Source: Saururus chinensis (lineage: Eukaryota; Streptophyta; Magnoliopsida; Piperales; Saururaceae). From it: a DNA stretch of 64,000 nt. Positions within the stretch are counted from its first letter, which is position 1; each line of letters opens with the position of its first letter. A model generated the notes under the pieces. That model did not search any database and was not told where the DNA came from. It saw nothing but the letters and a program-made list of their open reading frames with translations. The DNA is taken from positions 42,096,014 through 42,160,013 of the forward strand of contig CP141144.1 in NCBI GenBank assembly GCA_035235625.1. The letters run 5' to 3'. This document shows, piece after piece, positions 63,668 to 64,000 of the stretch. A program made the position numbers and the translations under genes.

Positions 63668-64000
63668 CTATCCTTCAGGATTTTTCATCTTGTTGTTGTT
63701 GAAGTTGTTTTTATGCTTTTGTTCCATAACATTTACTTTAGTTTTCATGTCATGACCCCTGGTTTTCTTTTTAGAAGCACAACTGTCCTCTTCTATCCTC
63801 AATCTTGCAATTAAGTGTTTCATGTTCATCTCATTACAATTATGCTTCAAGTAATTCTTAAAGTCCTTATAAGAAGGTGGTAATTTTTTTATTATTAATG
63901 CCACCGGGAAATACTCACTTAAAGTCATACCTTTTGCATTAATATCATGTAAGATAGCTTAGTGTTCTTGAACATGATTGATCATTATCCTAAAGTCCCA
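63668..64000 (-). pseudogene. Copia-3: gag C-terminal part, cut by the window edge
   Basis: A minus-strand frame (63928-63668) encodes 'LIIKKLPPSYKDFKNYLKHN' and 'KHLIARLRIEEDSC', then a basic linker leading to the zinc knuckle. This matches the copia gag core and its C-terminal extension. A stop separates this frame from the knuckle. Confidence 0.85.

Overview
The window is flowering-plant nuclear DNA. The evidence is a 21-exon protein gene with spliceosomal introns, Ty1/copia and LTR-retrotransposon remnants, a Helitron helicase remnant, long solo LTRs with 5-bp target duplications, and AT-rich intergenic DNA. I cannot resolve the species; nothing here contradicts a eudicot or an early-diverging angiosperm.

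Only one gene looks complete. It lies on the minus strand at 9222-21765 and is the orthologue of Arabidopsis At5g24710 (TWD40-2), a subunit of the TPLATE complex used in clathrin-mediated endocytosis. I traced 21 coding exons with consistent phases, 3897 nt including the stop, giving a 1298-residue protein. One intron uses a GC donor. A second genic remnant, the last two exons of a GDSL esterase/lipase on the plus strand (42088-43020), has good splice sites but no upstream exons.

The rest is mostly mobile DNA. At least nine unpaired LTR-like units (called S1-S9 here) of about 1.7-3.4 kb cover roughly 23 kb: S1 1-1070, S2 3107-6509, S3 25034-28469, S4 about 33000-35014, S5 37461-39721, S6 44635-47689, S7 47690-49374, S8 50614-53960, S9 60270-63289. 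Most have TG...CA ends and several have exact or one-mismatch 5-bp flanking duplications. None has a partner LTR or Ty3 coding sequence beside it. S3 and S8 are the same family in opposite orientation.

The right-hand 20 kb is a nest. A defective copia element on the minus strand (43945-54626) was hit by S6/S7 and by S8. A second degenerate copia (about 56690-60239, minus) sits inside a third (60240-64000, minus), which was also hit by S9. A Helitron-type PIF1 helicase remnant (24366-30395, minus) was split by S3 and carries a (TA)81 tract. I found no operon, CRISPR array or new cellular pathway. The most unusual signals are the solo-LTR cluster, short modules shared between otherwise different LTRs, and an array of GATC-rich palindromes in the transcribed part of S3/S8.
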